This document shows positions 9,488-19,752 of a DNA stretch of 64,000 nt, piece after piece; the stretch's first letter is position 1, and each line of letters begins with the position of its first letter. The notes beneath the pieces were generated by a model. It was not told the origin of the DNA. It made no database searches and saw only the letters and a list, made by a program, of their open reading frames with translations. Source of the stretch: Coniella vitis (taxonomy: Eukaryota > Ascomycota > Sordariomycetes > Diaporthales > Schizoparmaceae); the NCBI GenBank assembly GCA_011317545.1, contig WUJK01000001.1, positions 3,391,001-3,455,000 on the forward strand. Direction: 5' to 3'. Position numbers and translations under genes: made by a program.

Positions 9488-12481
9488 GATGGCACTCGGA
9501 GTGCCATTAGAGCTTCTCCTTTAGACACTGTGCAGACAGCATTAACGCGGCTGGTCGCGCTGCATCTCTTTTTCCGGTGCAAAAGAGGCCCTCTGGCATG
9601 TGTTGCAGATTGCAGAACCAGACGGATGCGAAGGAAGAGGTGGTTTGCATGACCGGCAAACTCAGTTCCTAGCACCAGCACGCCAAATGAAGATATCTGT
9701 AATTTCGATGGTCGCCAAAAGCTCTGAGAACTTCACTCTTGCCGTAGCACCGCCACTTGAAGTCACAGGCGCAACGGTACAATGCCGAGTCAGGAAAATC
9801 TGTTGTAAAACCCAAATGCGCTGAAATAAAAGAAATATGACTGTCGTCGTAGAGTGTGGCGGGGAGGATTGCCTGTAAGTTCCCCGAGGCCCTCTCTCTT
9901 GGCTTCATCCTCGTGGCTTCTGCTGCCAGGGGGTCCACGTTTTGCAAAGAAACATGACAAAGTCAGCCACGTCCTTCACAACCCCATCTTGTCTCCGTTG
10001 CCTTGAGCTGCTCGATGATCTAATGTTGTCGTTGGTTTGAAAGATGCTTGAGTTGTACCGTAGTAATAATGCGTCTCATCCGCAATATTCAACGCCTCGA
10101 TGTTTTCGTCTCTGCTTGATTGATGGGAGGACCAGGATCTCGCGCTCCGAACTCGCGTGTTAGCTTGCTCAAGCTCGCAGATTTCGACAAGGCAACGAAA
10201 CTCATGATGATAGTTGACAGGATCTCCAAGGAACTCAAGGCGATGTTGACACGTGCTTTTCATCACCAGGCGGACGAGTCAGAGAGACTGCAACCACTCG
10301 TGGAAAGAAAGCATAAGAAGCTACCCAGGCTCTTCTTTAGCATGCGATAGATCCGAGGCAGACAACTAGACGCAGCTAATATCTCCAAGGACCTTGGGGA
10401 GCGTGTGGTCGGCGAAATGGTTGTTCGACTGCGCTCGGCGGTGGAACTCAATAGAAGTGCCCCCTGCGGACGTTGTAGCTAACGAAGGTGGTGCTATCGT
10501 GCTTGGTCAGGTCTCCAGGGGTTGATGCGTGCCTGTAAGATTGCCAAAAGCAAGGGTTCCGCTCAGACTTTTTCAAAATATTCGTGGAAAATCGGGCTCC
10601 ACGAGACTGGTGCACATAAACCACTATTGAGGGTCTGAAACAGACAGATTGGCCATCTGTGGATGAAGAGGTCTTGCCACCGAATGTCTCCGTTTTTTCA
10701 GTGTCATCGTCCGTAGGCGTGCTCTGAGGTAGAGCCTTGACATGATACTGGAATGCCGAGGTGAACAGCATAACTAGATAGTCCGATTAGCTACTGCGAT
10801 TAGACAGAAAACCGCCTGGTAGACATGCTGACGAGATTCATACGTACCGTGCCCAGAATACGGGGATAACTAAGCCTTTGGTGCTTGAGTTTTGGCCGTC
10901 ATCCTTCTCATTATCCTCATCTTCTTCACAACCGCGGAGAGCAGCGGCTAATTCATCATTGGCGTTGCGTCTTTGAGTCTTGTCCATGAAGGACATGAAA
11001 TGCTAGCCAAGCACGTTCAGACCAAATGCAATTTGGGTTGCTGCTAAACTCAAAATTGCCGTGTTCGATGAGGGCATTGCCAGCTGCCATGATGAGCGCG
11101 ATGAGATCATGGTGTCAAGGAGGAAATTGCAACGGCCGGAGCGCTGGGGTCGAGGCGCAGTTCGTGGGCTCTCGACACAACAACTGTCTCGGGACGGTGG
11201 CAGGCGTTCTGAGCAGTAGCCAATGTTCAGATCCGAAGAGGCACACCTCGAGTTACAGAGATCCATTCATATACACGGTTGGCAGACACATTGCCGAGGA
11301 TTCCCCAAGCCGCGTTTGTGTGGGGTTTGCTGTTGGCGGTCAAGCCCCCACAGTCCAGGTGTAGTAATCGACGAAAGGTGTGAGAGTACTGTGGTAAGGA
11401 CTGTATGTTAGAGATGGTAATAGATGAGTTGATGGACCGTAGGGCTTACCTGTGTGAATAAACTCGGGCTACTCCAAGGTTGAATATTGTGCAACGACTT
11501 GACCCATGACCAACCCACATGTGATTGCTTCTTGGTATTGAGCACATCGGGCGCCGAGGCCCTTTATCGATCCAGTCGAGCCTTCATCTTAGCTTGGGCA
11601 ATGTTGGCCAAACGAGTCTAGAGTTCAGCAGGTCTGCTCCTTGACAGTGTTTGCACAGACCATAACAAAATCCCGGTATGCAGTCTAGCAAACGCTCCGA
11701 CAGTATCAGCGAATGTCTAGAGAAGAAATGGTACATAACTGCCGCTGTGTACCACAAGATTCGCATTGTCGAGAGTTTAGTGAGACGCCCTGGGGTCTTC
11801 TCGTCTTCGTTGTTCTCGTTGCGAAATGCTGTGTCCGTAGAGTTTAGTGCGTGGCGGACATGTCTAATGTGTCTCACTTGGCCTCAAGCTCCATGAGAAG
11901 ATGCTTGTTGAACCATGGTACCGATCCTATGGCTGCAGACAAGCAAGCCACTCAATGCCACCCGTCGCCACCGTCGGCTGCTCTGTCGTCTTGGTTGTCG
12001 ATAGTGTGACCCAAGATGAAAGGGATTTATATTCTGGAATTCCCCCAAAACGCCGCCGTTCCCATGACTTCAGGGGTTTGTTGCAAGTCTTGCAGTGCCC
12101 ACTCTGTGCAGACTTTGAAGGTTCTGCAACGTAGTGTCTTCCTTTGAGTGAGGATGAGGAGCTTCTCCTTCATGAAGGCTGTTTAGAGATACATCATGTT
12201 GTTTGCCGACTGTTCCAACAGAGCCAGGAACCACAGTCAATGAACAGGTCTGGAAATCGAAGACTATTACCCATGGACGACAACAGGATGCTCAAGGGAG
12301 TCCACTCTTGATGAGGAGGAGCGTAGTCGAATCGTAGCTCAAAAGCTCGATGTTACCGGATGGGAATTTGGCGTCTGAGCCGCTTGTCTAACCAAGATTC
12401 CACGCCTGTTGGAAGGCTTGCGGTTCTCGAGGATAGCCTTTTCCGGTATGCGAAGAGCGTTTGAAACCTCTTCTAATGCTG
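9488..12481. other. Degenerate block; scattered CxxC-coding segments, no intact gene
   Basis: No intact gene found. On the minus strand two short segments encode CxxC motifs: about 9580-9615 (ICNTCQRASF) and about 11637-11660 (LCKHCQGADLL). A third, at about 12071-12100 (HCKTCNKPLKSW), precedes a basic stretch. They share the TTGCA-rich plus-strand signature seen at 7527-7550. Surrounding frames are short and shifted. Confidence 0.4.
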
Positions 12482-13440
12482 TTACACATACCGTGTTGAC
12501 TGGCCACTGACCTGGGTCACCGAACTGGAACTGGATTGTTGGCCACCAGCGAGTGAACCGAGACCGTGATGGGAGGGTTCCCAGCCTACAATGCCACGAT
12601 CAGGCAACGACGTAGCACTCTCGAGGAAGTCAGCTTGAAGTACCGCAGTGAGCTTGGTAAAGCGTGCGAAATCGCGAAAGCCACGGCATCGACCACAATC
12701 ATAGATGTCGTGCCAAGGGCCAAGATTCTTCGGACAGGGTGAGAGATTGGTTCGAGGGCTAAAAGCCCCTGCAACCTCTGCCTCGAGAGTGGAATCTTGA
12801 TAGTCGAGTTTGCGCATCAAGTCCAACTGAAGTGGGCTCTCTCAGCCCTTAGCAGCAGCCACAGCAGTAGGCTCAAGACGGAACGTGCCCACGCCCTGTC
12901 CAGATCTCTCCTGAACAGGCTTCGCATTGTAAAAGCCGATGAGTGGCATAGGCGTTCGATCAAATGGATGTCTTGGTCGAGGAGACTTATTGAGAAGTCC
13001 AGTCTACAATACAGTCAGTAACGGGTTTCGCAGATCGGAAGTGATGTCTTTCACTACATACACACCTGGAGATGGAGATAATCGATCAACAGTCGCTGTC
13101 TAAGGGCCGATGACAGGTGCAGTGGCAGTGGCAGTATTCCAATCGAGAGAAGACGGTAGACTACCACAGTGCGCGCCGTGAGCGTAGTCGCACGAAATCT
13201 CGGGTGTCAAGGCTATCTAAAGCTCAGTGTTAGCACCTAGAATATGAGGGAGAGGCAGGTTTATGATGCGTACATGAGTAAACTCCAAGGCTTGCTTTTC
13301 GAATTCATTGTCAGAAAGAATGACATAAGGCGAAGATGTAGTCTGGCTGGAGCCATGCAGCAGCAGGTCAATCTCGGACAAAGTAAAGGGAGCATCGGCT
13401 CATTGCGGTCCCAATGTCTTGTAATAACCGACTAGTATCT
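12482..13440 (-). pseudogene. Decayed multi-exon gene with four C-to-T-type nonsense codons
   Basis: A single minus-strand reading frame spans about 13440-12482 if one intron is removed and four stops are ignored. The intron 13217-13273 has donor GTACGC, branch GCTAAC and acceptor TTTAG, and both sides are phase 0. The stops are TGA 13400-13402, TAG 13100-13102, TAG 13004-13006 and TGA 12842-12844. Every one is a single C-to-T step from CGA or CAG. The encoded protein is well behaved: LSEIDLLLHGSSQ, a basic Pro/Arg stretch, PMPLIGFYNAKPV, and a DCGRCRGF CxxC segment, ending in a Gln/Ser-rich tail at a donor-like GTATGT. No family is recognised. Confidence 0.55.
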
Positions 13441-14970
13441 TGAACTGAATGTTGGTGATGGCTATTGTGTTACAATCTCCGCCAATATCACAATGTGCTG
13501 AAGCTACCTAGTGAGGATTCGGCAGCGTCAGCATTTAGTAGACAAACTTGATGAGATGGATATTAGACTAACCTCTCAGAAGAGTTGACCGGCAAACATC
13601 CTGCCTCTTGCAATGGGACAGTTCCCACTGGCGGAGTCCCAGTGCAATGTCGTCCTACTTCCGGACGGAATGGCAGGCTCATTTCATCCGAGCCTGTGGT
13701 GTCGTCTCAGATGTTGCTTTGCAAGGTGGCAAGACTAAGACGGCTCACCAGAACAAGCGTCAAGCAGTTGACCTGTCTTTTGGTTTGGAGGTACTGTCCC
13801 TCATTCACCGCGGTTTCGACAGTATTGGCTACACATGGAGATTAGTACAGTGCAACAGACTGCATTTGAATGGGGCATTGCTTACCGTAAATCTCTCAAT
13901 CATGAGCCTGAATTCTGAGCTCTGTACAACGTCCAAAGTACTCTTCCTAGGCACGGCAGCGAATGTATCCCAGCATGCCGGCACGAGCTTAGATTTCGAG
14001 TGGCTCAGTCGTTCGTTGAGGCTGGGGAATCCTGATCGATATGACTGGAAAGGGGATTAGAAGCTTGGACGAGAAAACAAAGATGGCGCAGATGCCATCC
14101 ATGACCACCCCGAGCTGAAGCCCAATGATCCAACACTGCTCAACTGAAAAGTCAAGTAACAGCGCAGCTTGACAATCTCGTCGCTCGAAGACATTCATGC
14201 TGCTGGCATATCTGTGCCAGCGACACAAGAGCCGGTAGGATGGGCTCCATTGAATCGCTGAACATATTATGGCCCAGTCCGTACCATACGCTCGTCGTCC
14301 CGCACACACATTTTTGGCTGCTATGGAGTGACGCATCATGTCTCCTTCGGCAGTAGCTGAAGCGGACTCCAGAGAAAACTAGGCCAAGGCTGTGTCGGGT
14401 TTGTGGCGTGTTGAGAGAGGAGAGACACGGACAGTTCAACACGAATGTTGAAGAGTTGAGAGTCATTGCGAGACTGGGGATTGTGCCCCAGAGAGTACTC
14501 TTTTTGTGGCGCCATCAAAGCTCCCAAGGCAGCCTATCGTCTTTCGAGGCAGATAATTCGAGACGAAGCGATCAGTTGCTCGCCGGCGCTGACTGGTGTG
14601 AATTGCGCGCAGCCTCTGCGTCGCGCAGAATTTGCCATTGTGTATAGAGGTTAGGTACGGGGCCACATCTGGACGCCAACCAAAGTTGAATAGGATTTGG
14701 CTGCTCTTGTGATCCAACAGTAGATACTGGCTGCAATGGTCATGGTCCTTTTTCTTGCCGGGGATCTAGGCTCAAACACAGCTGCCGCCCGGTCAGCAGG
14801 AGTGTGACAACCACGGCCTTCTTCGTCTTATTCTTCATCTTTTGGCATCGTCTTGGTTGTGAAGGAGTGGACTTACCCAAAGAAAATGAACCCGATCGCC
14901 GGCATAGCTGGCGCGACGTTCAAGCGATCCGGTGATTGGCACGGGCGAGAGACGTGCATGTATGCGCGGG
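13441..14970. other. Degenerate block, no intact gene
   Basis: The longest open stretch here, on the plus strand at 13608-14060, has no recognisable motif and no splice context. Minus-strand fragments such as a Cys/Trp-bearing segment near 14280 look like more decayed coding DNA, but I could not join them. Confidence 0.35.
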
Positions 14971-15548
14971 GATTACCTCGACAGCATATTCCGCCGTGAC
15001 CTGCAATGGAAGAAAAAGGTCAGATCCGAGCAAGACATCATACCAGATAATCACAATACGTACCTTGGTGGCAAGTGCCGGCGCCGCTGCGATGAAAGTG
15101 TGTCCTTCGCCGATACAGGCTTGCTGTAGCTGGGGCGGACTGGGTGGTTCTTTGCTGCCCCATAAGTGACTCAAGACAGCATGCCTTGCCACTAGCTTTG
15201 TGTGCGCTTCGAGGTCGGAGGCAAGTCGAATTTGCTCTCTGGAGCTTCGTGAGCATTGTTGGGCTTCTCTTGGCGTGGACCACGGGGTAAAAGTGTTTGG
15301 CTGCTCATGGGACCTTGTGATGCCATACGCCACGTCTGCATGGTAGGCTTGTGCCTGAAAGAAGCTGAGCACGAACCTGACTGTAGTGCTTGCGTGTGAA
15401 GGTCGTTGTTCCTCATCATCGAACTCGCAGTCGGCAAGGGACGCACCAACGGCCGAGGAACCATGTTGGGATTGTCCTTGGAGGACATCAGGGGGCTTCG
15501 CATTCACTTCAAGGTGGAGCGGTCTGCAGTTGCAGTGACAGTCGGCAT
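14971..15548 (-). pseudogene. Decayed gene fragment with near-perfect intron
   Basis: A minus-strand frame begins at an ATG at 15548 (MPTVTATADRS) and encodes a Ser/Pro/Arg-rich, probably disordered nuclear-type protein. It is interrupted by TGA 15504-15506, TAG 15192-15194 and TGA near 15171-15173, all one C-to-T step from sense codons. It then reaches an excellent intron at 15001-15063 (AAG before donor GTACGT, pyrimidine tract, acceptor TTGCAG). The following exon is short and ends at a second donor-like AG/GTAAT near 14976. Another frame in this area is also fairly open, so the choice is based on composition and splice fit. The product is unknown. Confidence 0.4.
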
Positions 15549-17098
15549 GGCGACGGCCTCAGGGTAGAGTAGGAGATGTCACGAGACACTCTCGATCAGT
15601 GGGAAGAGCTTTGGTGTCGGAGGATTTTCGCAACAGCTTCAAGCTTTGTGGGTGGTCTTGGTCCCGTTCAGATGTTGCACGATAGGCGAATATCAGAGAA
15701 GCAGCCATCTTGCTGTTTCTCAAACTCCCGGAAGAAGAACCGGACGTAATTCGCAACGCGCAGAGCAGGACCAACCATCCTTCTGACAACCTACCGCCAC
15801 AAACTTGTACTGCGGCGCTGTTACTGGCGGGTGTCCTCCTGAGGCCAAATGAACAGCCGTTGTACTTCGCTTGAGTCCCCAACTGCCCAGTTGGGTGTTG
15901 ACTGTGCTCTTTTTGGCTTGAACCACTTATTGCTGCGCGAACGAAACAGCCGACGCAGCTTATATATGATCCCTCAATCTCTCTTCCACTTGGGAGGATT
16001 GTCGTCTGGGCAAGACTTCAGCCACCGCCGACGATAGTTTTCTCTTTGGCAAGGGAAGCTTCCAGGGCCTGTGTTGATAGGAGCCGATACATGTTGCCAG
16101 TGATGGTGAGGGAAGTCGTCGTTCGTCGACTGCCATTCCCGACCATTCCAGGCTGTTCTGGGCAACTCCAATAAAGAAGATGTTGTGCAATGGCTCGCCA
16201 TCCAGTCCCATCTTCAGGGGCACTGCGAAGCTCCAGGAGCAAGAATAACCACCCAAAATCTGAACTACGTCCAACGCAGTTTGTTCCGACCATTTCTGAG
16301 CGAACTCATTGCCATAGAGTTGCACCAGTACCGTCAGTGCCGAAATCGCGGAGGATGGATCAGCCAATAGGCGCGAATCGCTTCGGCACATCGTTTTGTT
16401 CCATGTCGCATGTGTAGAGACGTGTAGCGAGTCCTTTAATTGAATAGGAGGTAGGAGAGGATGTGGAATGTTGCGCTTCTTCCAAATTCACATGGAATGG
16501 CTTCTCGACTCTTCTCCTGTGGTGTATGGGCGGTTGTCGTGTGCTGAGAGGCGAACAATGTGCTACCGAGAAGAAGCACGACAAGCCATCTTTTCTGGTT
16601 GGGTAGCGGTAACTCCAAGGACACTTTCTCGTAGGATGCCTTGGGCAGGACACACAGGACAGTGATATTCGCACACTGGACTGGGCGAACATCAGGGCTC
16701 CAGTGTTTTGGAAACATCATCTTCTGCTCAGCAACACTTGACTTTGGCGAACGCGGCGACCAGCAACGCTGGCGCCGCTAGCTGAGAGGTGAAAATGTTG
16801 CAGAAGAAGAGGGAATCTGGAATATCGCTGGAAATTTTCATCTTCCTAGATTCACGGTTTCCATTGTGCATCCGGAGACTGCAATGTCTCTGGTATCCAA
16901 TTCAGTCAAAGGCTTTGGGTAAGAGGTACCCTCGATCTTGGAAATCACTGAGTGTCTGAAGCCGAACACATGAGACAATACCATTCCTCGCTGCTCGATC
17001 CGGCTAGGTGGATAGTGTCGTACGGGCACTTGCAAAGATAGCAGCATTCTGGCAGGTTGACACCCGCCAACCGGGCTTTTGTCAATCGGTATAGTGTT
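15549..17098. other. Degenerate block, no intact gene
   Basis: The minus strand remains fairly open (for example about 16391-15960, with segments such as ALDVVQILGGYSCSW). I see no start-to-stop gene and no recognisable domain. This is probably further decayed coding DNA. Confidence 0.35.
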
Positions 17099-17310
17099 CC
17101 TGTCAAATTGGCAGACTCGGCCAGTAGCATCTTGAGTGCGATGCCACGATCCTGTCAAACTGGCAGACTCGGCCAGTAGCATCTTGAGTGCGATGCCACG
17201 AGCCCTGTCAAATTGACAGACTCGGCCAGTAGCATCTTGAGTGCGATGCCACGAGCCCTGTCAAATTGGCAGACTCGGTCAGTAGCATCTTGAGTGCAAT
17301 GCCACGAGCC
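17099..17310. repeat. Tandem repeat, four copies of a 52-53 bp unit
   Basis: Units start at 17099, 17151, 17204 and 17257, each beginning CCTGTCAAA and containing GGCCAGTAGCATCTTGAGTG or a one-base variant. Copies differ by only a few substitutions, mostly C/T or G/A. The period is not a multiple of three, so it is unlikely to encode a repeated peptide. A related but diverged TTGACA/GGCAG stretch lies just upstream (about 17045-17098). Confidence 0.95.
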
Positions 17311-18100
17311 TTGTTCGACCCCTGGACAAGGGATAGTGCCGAGAATGCGCCACCACCAAGCTGATATTGTTAATATCGATGCCCAGAACTTTTTGCCAGT
17401 AGAAGTGGCGGAAAAGCAGAGTTTTTGAGTCATTCAATGCTAGATGCCGTAAATGTAAAGGCCGGTTAGGCCAGCCACAGCCGTTTTGTTTCGCTGCGCC
17501 TCCTGCGTCCAGTCGCAGAGGGCTTGGCCAAAGGCATCCGCGGGCAGCAGGTCTTGCTCTCGCCTTGGAAGTGCTCGGAGGAGCACGGTGAAAGCAGAAG
17601 CCCTCGCACTCAAGCCTTGGGTGGAGTCCTGCATGACGAGCATGCACAACCGGCACACTCGGATTGTCCTACCCTTCATCACTTGCGGACTGACAGACCC
17701 GAACAGGTCCAGAATCATTGCGAAGCCATGACACTGAGGTCTGCGAGCTTTGCTGATTGCAAACAGATTTAGACCGGAGAACAAGCACATGGCCAAGATT
17801 CTTGGTCTCCCTCTTGTCGGATGAAGAATGCTCCCAGTTGATAGACACTTTGTTCGGATGACAATCTTGGCACAACGGCAAGCCCACACATGTCTTCGCG
17901 TTGCGATACTCGCGCAGCCTCGGCTAGATTGGTGAGAATCGCGATTGTCAAGACAACGATTGAGGTTGGTGGTTGTGAAGTAGTGCTCTTCTTTCGGGCA
18001 ACGCTGTCTCTGCGCACACAATCTTTGCCGTAGACACAGCGGTCCCGAGAAGGTCAATTCCATACTTTCGACTCGCTCGAACGCTACCATGTACAAGAAT
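17311..18100 (-). pseudogene. Decayed minus-strand Cys-containing coding segment
   Basis: One minus-strand frame from about 18020 to 17311 encodes plausible protein, with a CxxC motif (LPLCQDCHPNKVSINWEH) followed by a charged stretch. It crosses a TAG at 17669-17671 (one step from CAG) and further upstream TGA and TAG codons of the same type. An alternative minus frame is open for 218 codons over 17440-18096 but is Arg/Cys-rich and less protein-like, so I treat it as a shadow. No family recognised. The 53-bp tandem repeat abuts its 3' side. Confidence 0.35.
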
Positions 18101-19515
18101 GGAATCTCAAGGAGCAGGTCTCAGGGAGCGGTTTCAGCCCAATACACCCATCGCAAGTCTTGGCAAACGTGGGCGAGATGCGTCGTTGTTTGCCACCACG
18201 AACGATGATGTGCCTGCCCAAACCCCTCTGGGATCGACGGGGGAAAAGGAAGAATAAAAAAGAATCAATCAATGCCATTGACTGACTCAGGTTCAGTTTG
18301 TCAACAGTGCCCTCAAAGACATGGGATGGGCTGTTTGAAAGCTGCTGTTGACTGTCTTCAAGCTTTTGATACCAGGGAGTCCATGCCGATGAGAGTCTTC
18401 GGGATGATTGGTGCGGACTGATGATTCGCGCTCAAGGTAGACTGCATTGACTGCACAAAGGCATGGCCAAAGAATCCTGACGAAGTCATTGTGTAGATGT
18501 TGCTGTTGCTATCGACATGCCACGCTTCGAAGCCGAACATGCAGGATATCGAAAGACGAGAAGATCCTGTTCAGCGAGCTAGCTGGTAGTTTCTCTGCTT
18601 GCTTGGGGTCTCGGAATCTTGCATTGAGGACGTATCGGTAGAGGCTCTTGGGTTTGTAGTGTGACATCTTGCCCGTTGCTGTAGTGTCTGGCGAATACCG
18701 GTCACTGTTCAGAGCAAACGTTCTCAACAGATGCTCAGAATGCCTCCACTGACACAAGAGACACACATCTGCTCGCAAGAATTGCACTGGCGCCTAACCT
18801 TGCTCACACAAGATTATCAGTGCTGCCAGACCGCTGGTTGCTACCAATGACTGCAACCACAGACTTCGGTGTCACTTCCCACCAAATTCATGTCTGCGGC
18901 GTCAAATGCACATCAGTGCCTGCAAACGAGGCAAGCCGTCTGACACAGTCTGTGCATCTGGTAGTCAAAATTTGGCTTCGCCAGCCACTCAAGTCTCTGA
19001 AGAGCTTCGAGAATTCTGGTTGCTGAGGTTGCGTCTCAGGCTGCCGAGGCTGCAAACAACCCCACCAGCATACTTGATGGAGAGGCGGAACTCTCTTGAG
19101 GATTGTCACTGCAGCGGTTCGCTAGTAGGAGCCGAGACAGGGCTTTTATCCTGGCTTCAGTAGCATGTCGAATGCCGGAAGAGTGTGACTGATGCAACAT
19201 GTTAGTGAAAGAAGACACTAGCAATGCGCAAGCTAATGACACACCAGTGGATGATTCTCGGTTCGGAGGAATGAGCCAAACTGGGGTTTACACACGGCAT
19301 GGAGAAGGGACAGCGTGAACAACCATGCTTTGTAGGCATGGAGTCAATACGGAAGGGAAATGCACTGCATAGGGGGTTAAATGCACATGCATTGGGTAAT
19401 GCAAAGGGATTTTGGGGGGAGCAACAGTGACGAGAATAACCGTGCGCAGCAAGAGGTGGATAGACGGGTATGAACGAGGCGGCAGCGTAAGCGACAACTG
19501 GCAGTAACAAATGGA
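18101..19515. other. Degenerate block downstream of the Copia remnant
   Basis: A reverse transcriptase/RNase H region would be expected here if the Copia element at 19.5 kb were complete. I found no YVDD-type motif in any frame. Minus-strand fragments include a Cys-rich stretch near 18900-18990 (CLVCRH-like) and one ending near 18358 (AWHVDSNSNIYT). No intact gene. Confidence 0.4.
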
Positions 19516-19752
19516 CTTACCATGTAATAAGTAGCTCAGTATGTACCAAGCATCGCTTCGAAGGCTCGTTTTGAAATGGCTGGTCATAGGCCACAGTTGT
19601 TCAGGGAAGCCCGCAGGGTTGTGTGCGGTGCGTCCTTTGGGCGTCAGGATACGGCCAGCCCTCTCAGACGTGCCATTTTGCCATGGTGAGTGATGGATCG
19701 TAATGTGCAGAGCTATTCGAAGCTGGAGCTTGACATGTGCACTGCCTCGCAA
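19516..19752 (-). mobile_element. Ty1/Copia retrotransposon integrase remnant
   Basis: The minus strand encodes the C-terminal end of a Copia-type integrase catalytic core. It has the hallmark SPWQNGTSERAGRI (family pattern P-x-QNG-x-x-ER-x-x-R), then RTAHNPAGFPEQLWP matching the family's RTML-x-x-x-GLP-x-x-LWP, and a later AWYILSYLL helix. The region upstream (to about 20.3 kb, minus strand) may hold a degraded GAG-pre-integrase segment, CACFSRSGKETFR, but this is weak. No long terminal repeats, protease or reverse transcriptase were found, so this is a truncated, inactive copy. Confidence 0.75.

Noticed and set aside
13004..13066. Intron with GTGTGT donor and TGTAG acceptor in the decayed gene
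   Set aside because: Considered first, but the sequence between is in frame and protein-like with only a single TAG, so reading through is simpler.
13608..14060. 150-codon plus-strand open frame
   Set aside because: Starts with an ATG but has no recognisable domain and no conserved-looking block, and it sits in a block where all other evidence is on the minus strand.
17440..18096. 218-codon minus-strand open frame
   Set aside because: Arg/Cys-rich with no motif; the overlapping frame containing the CxxC segment is more protein-like, so this is probably a shadow of decayed coding DNA.
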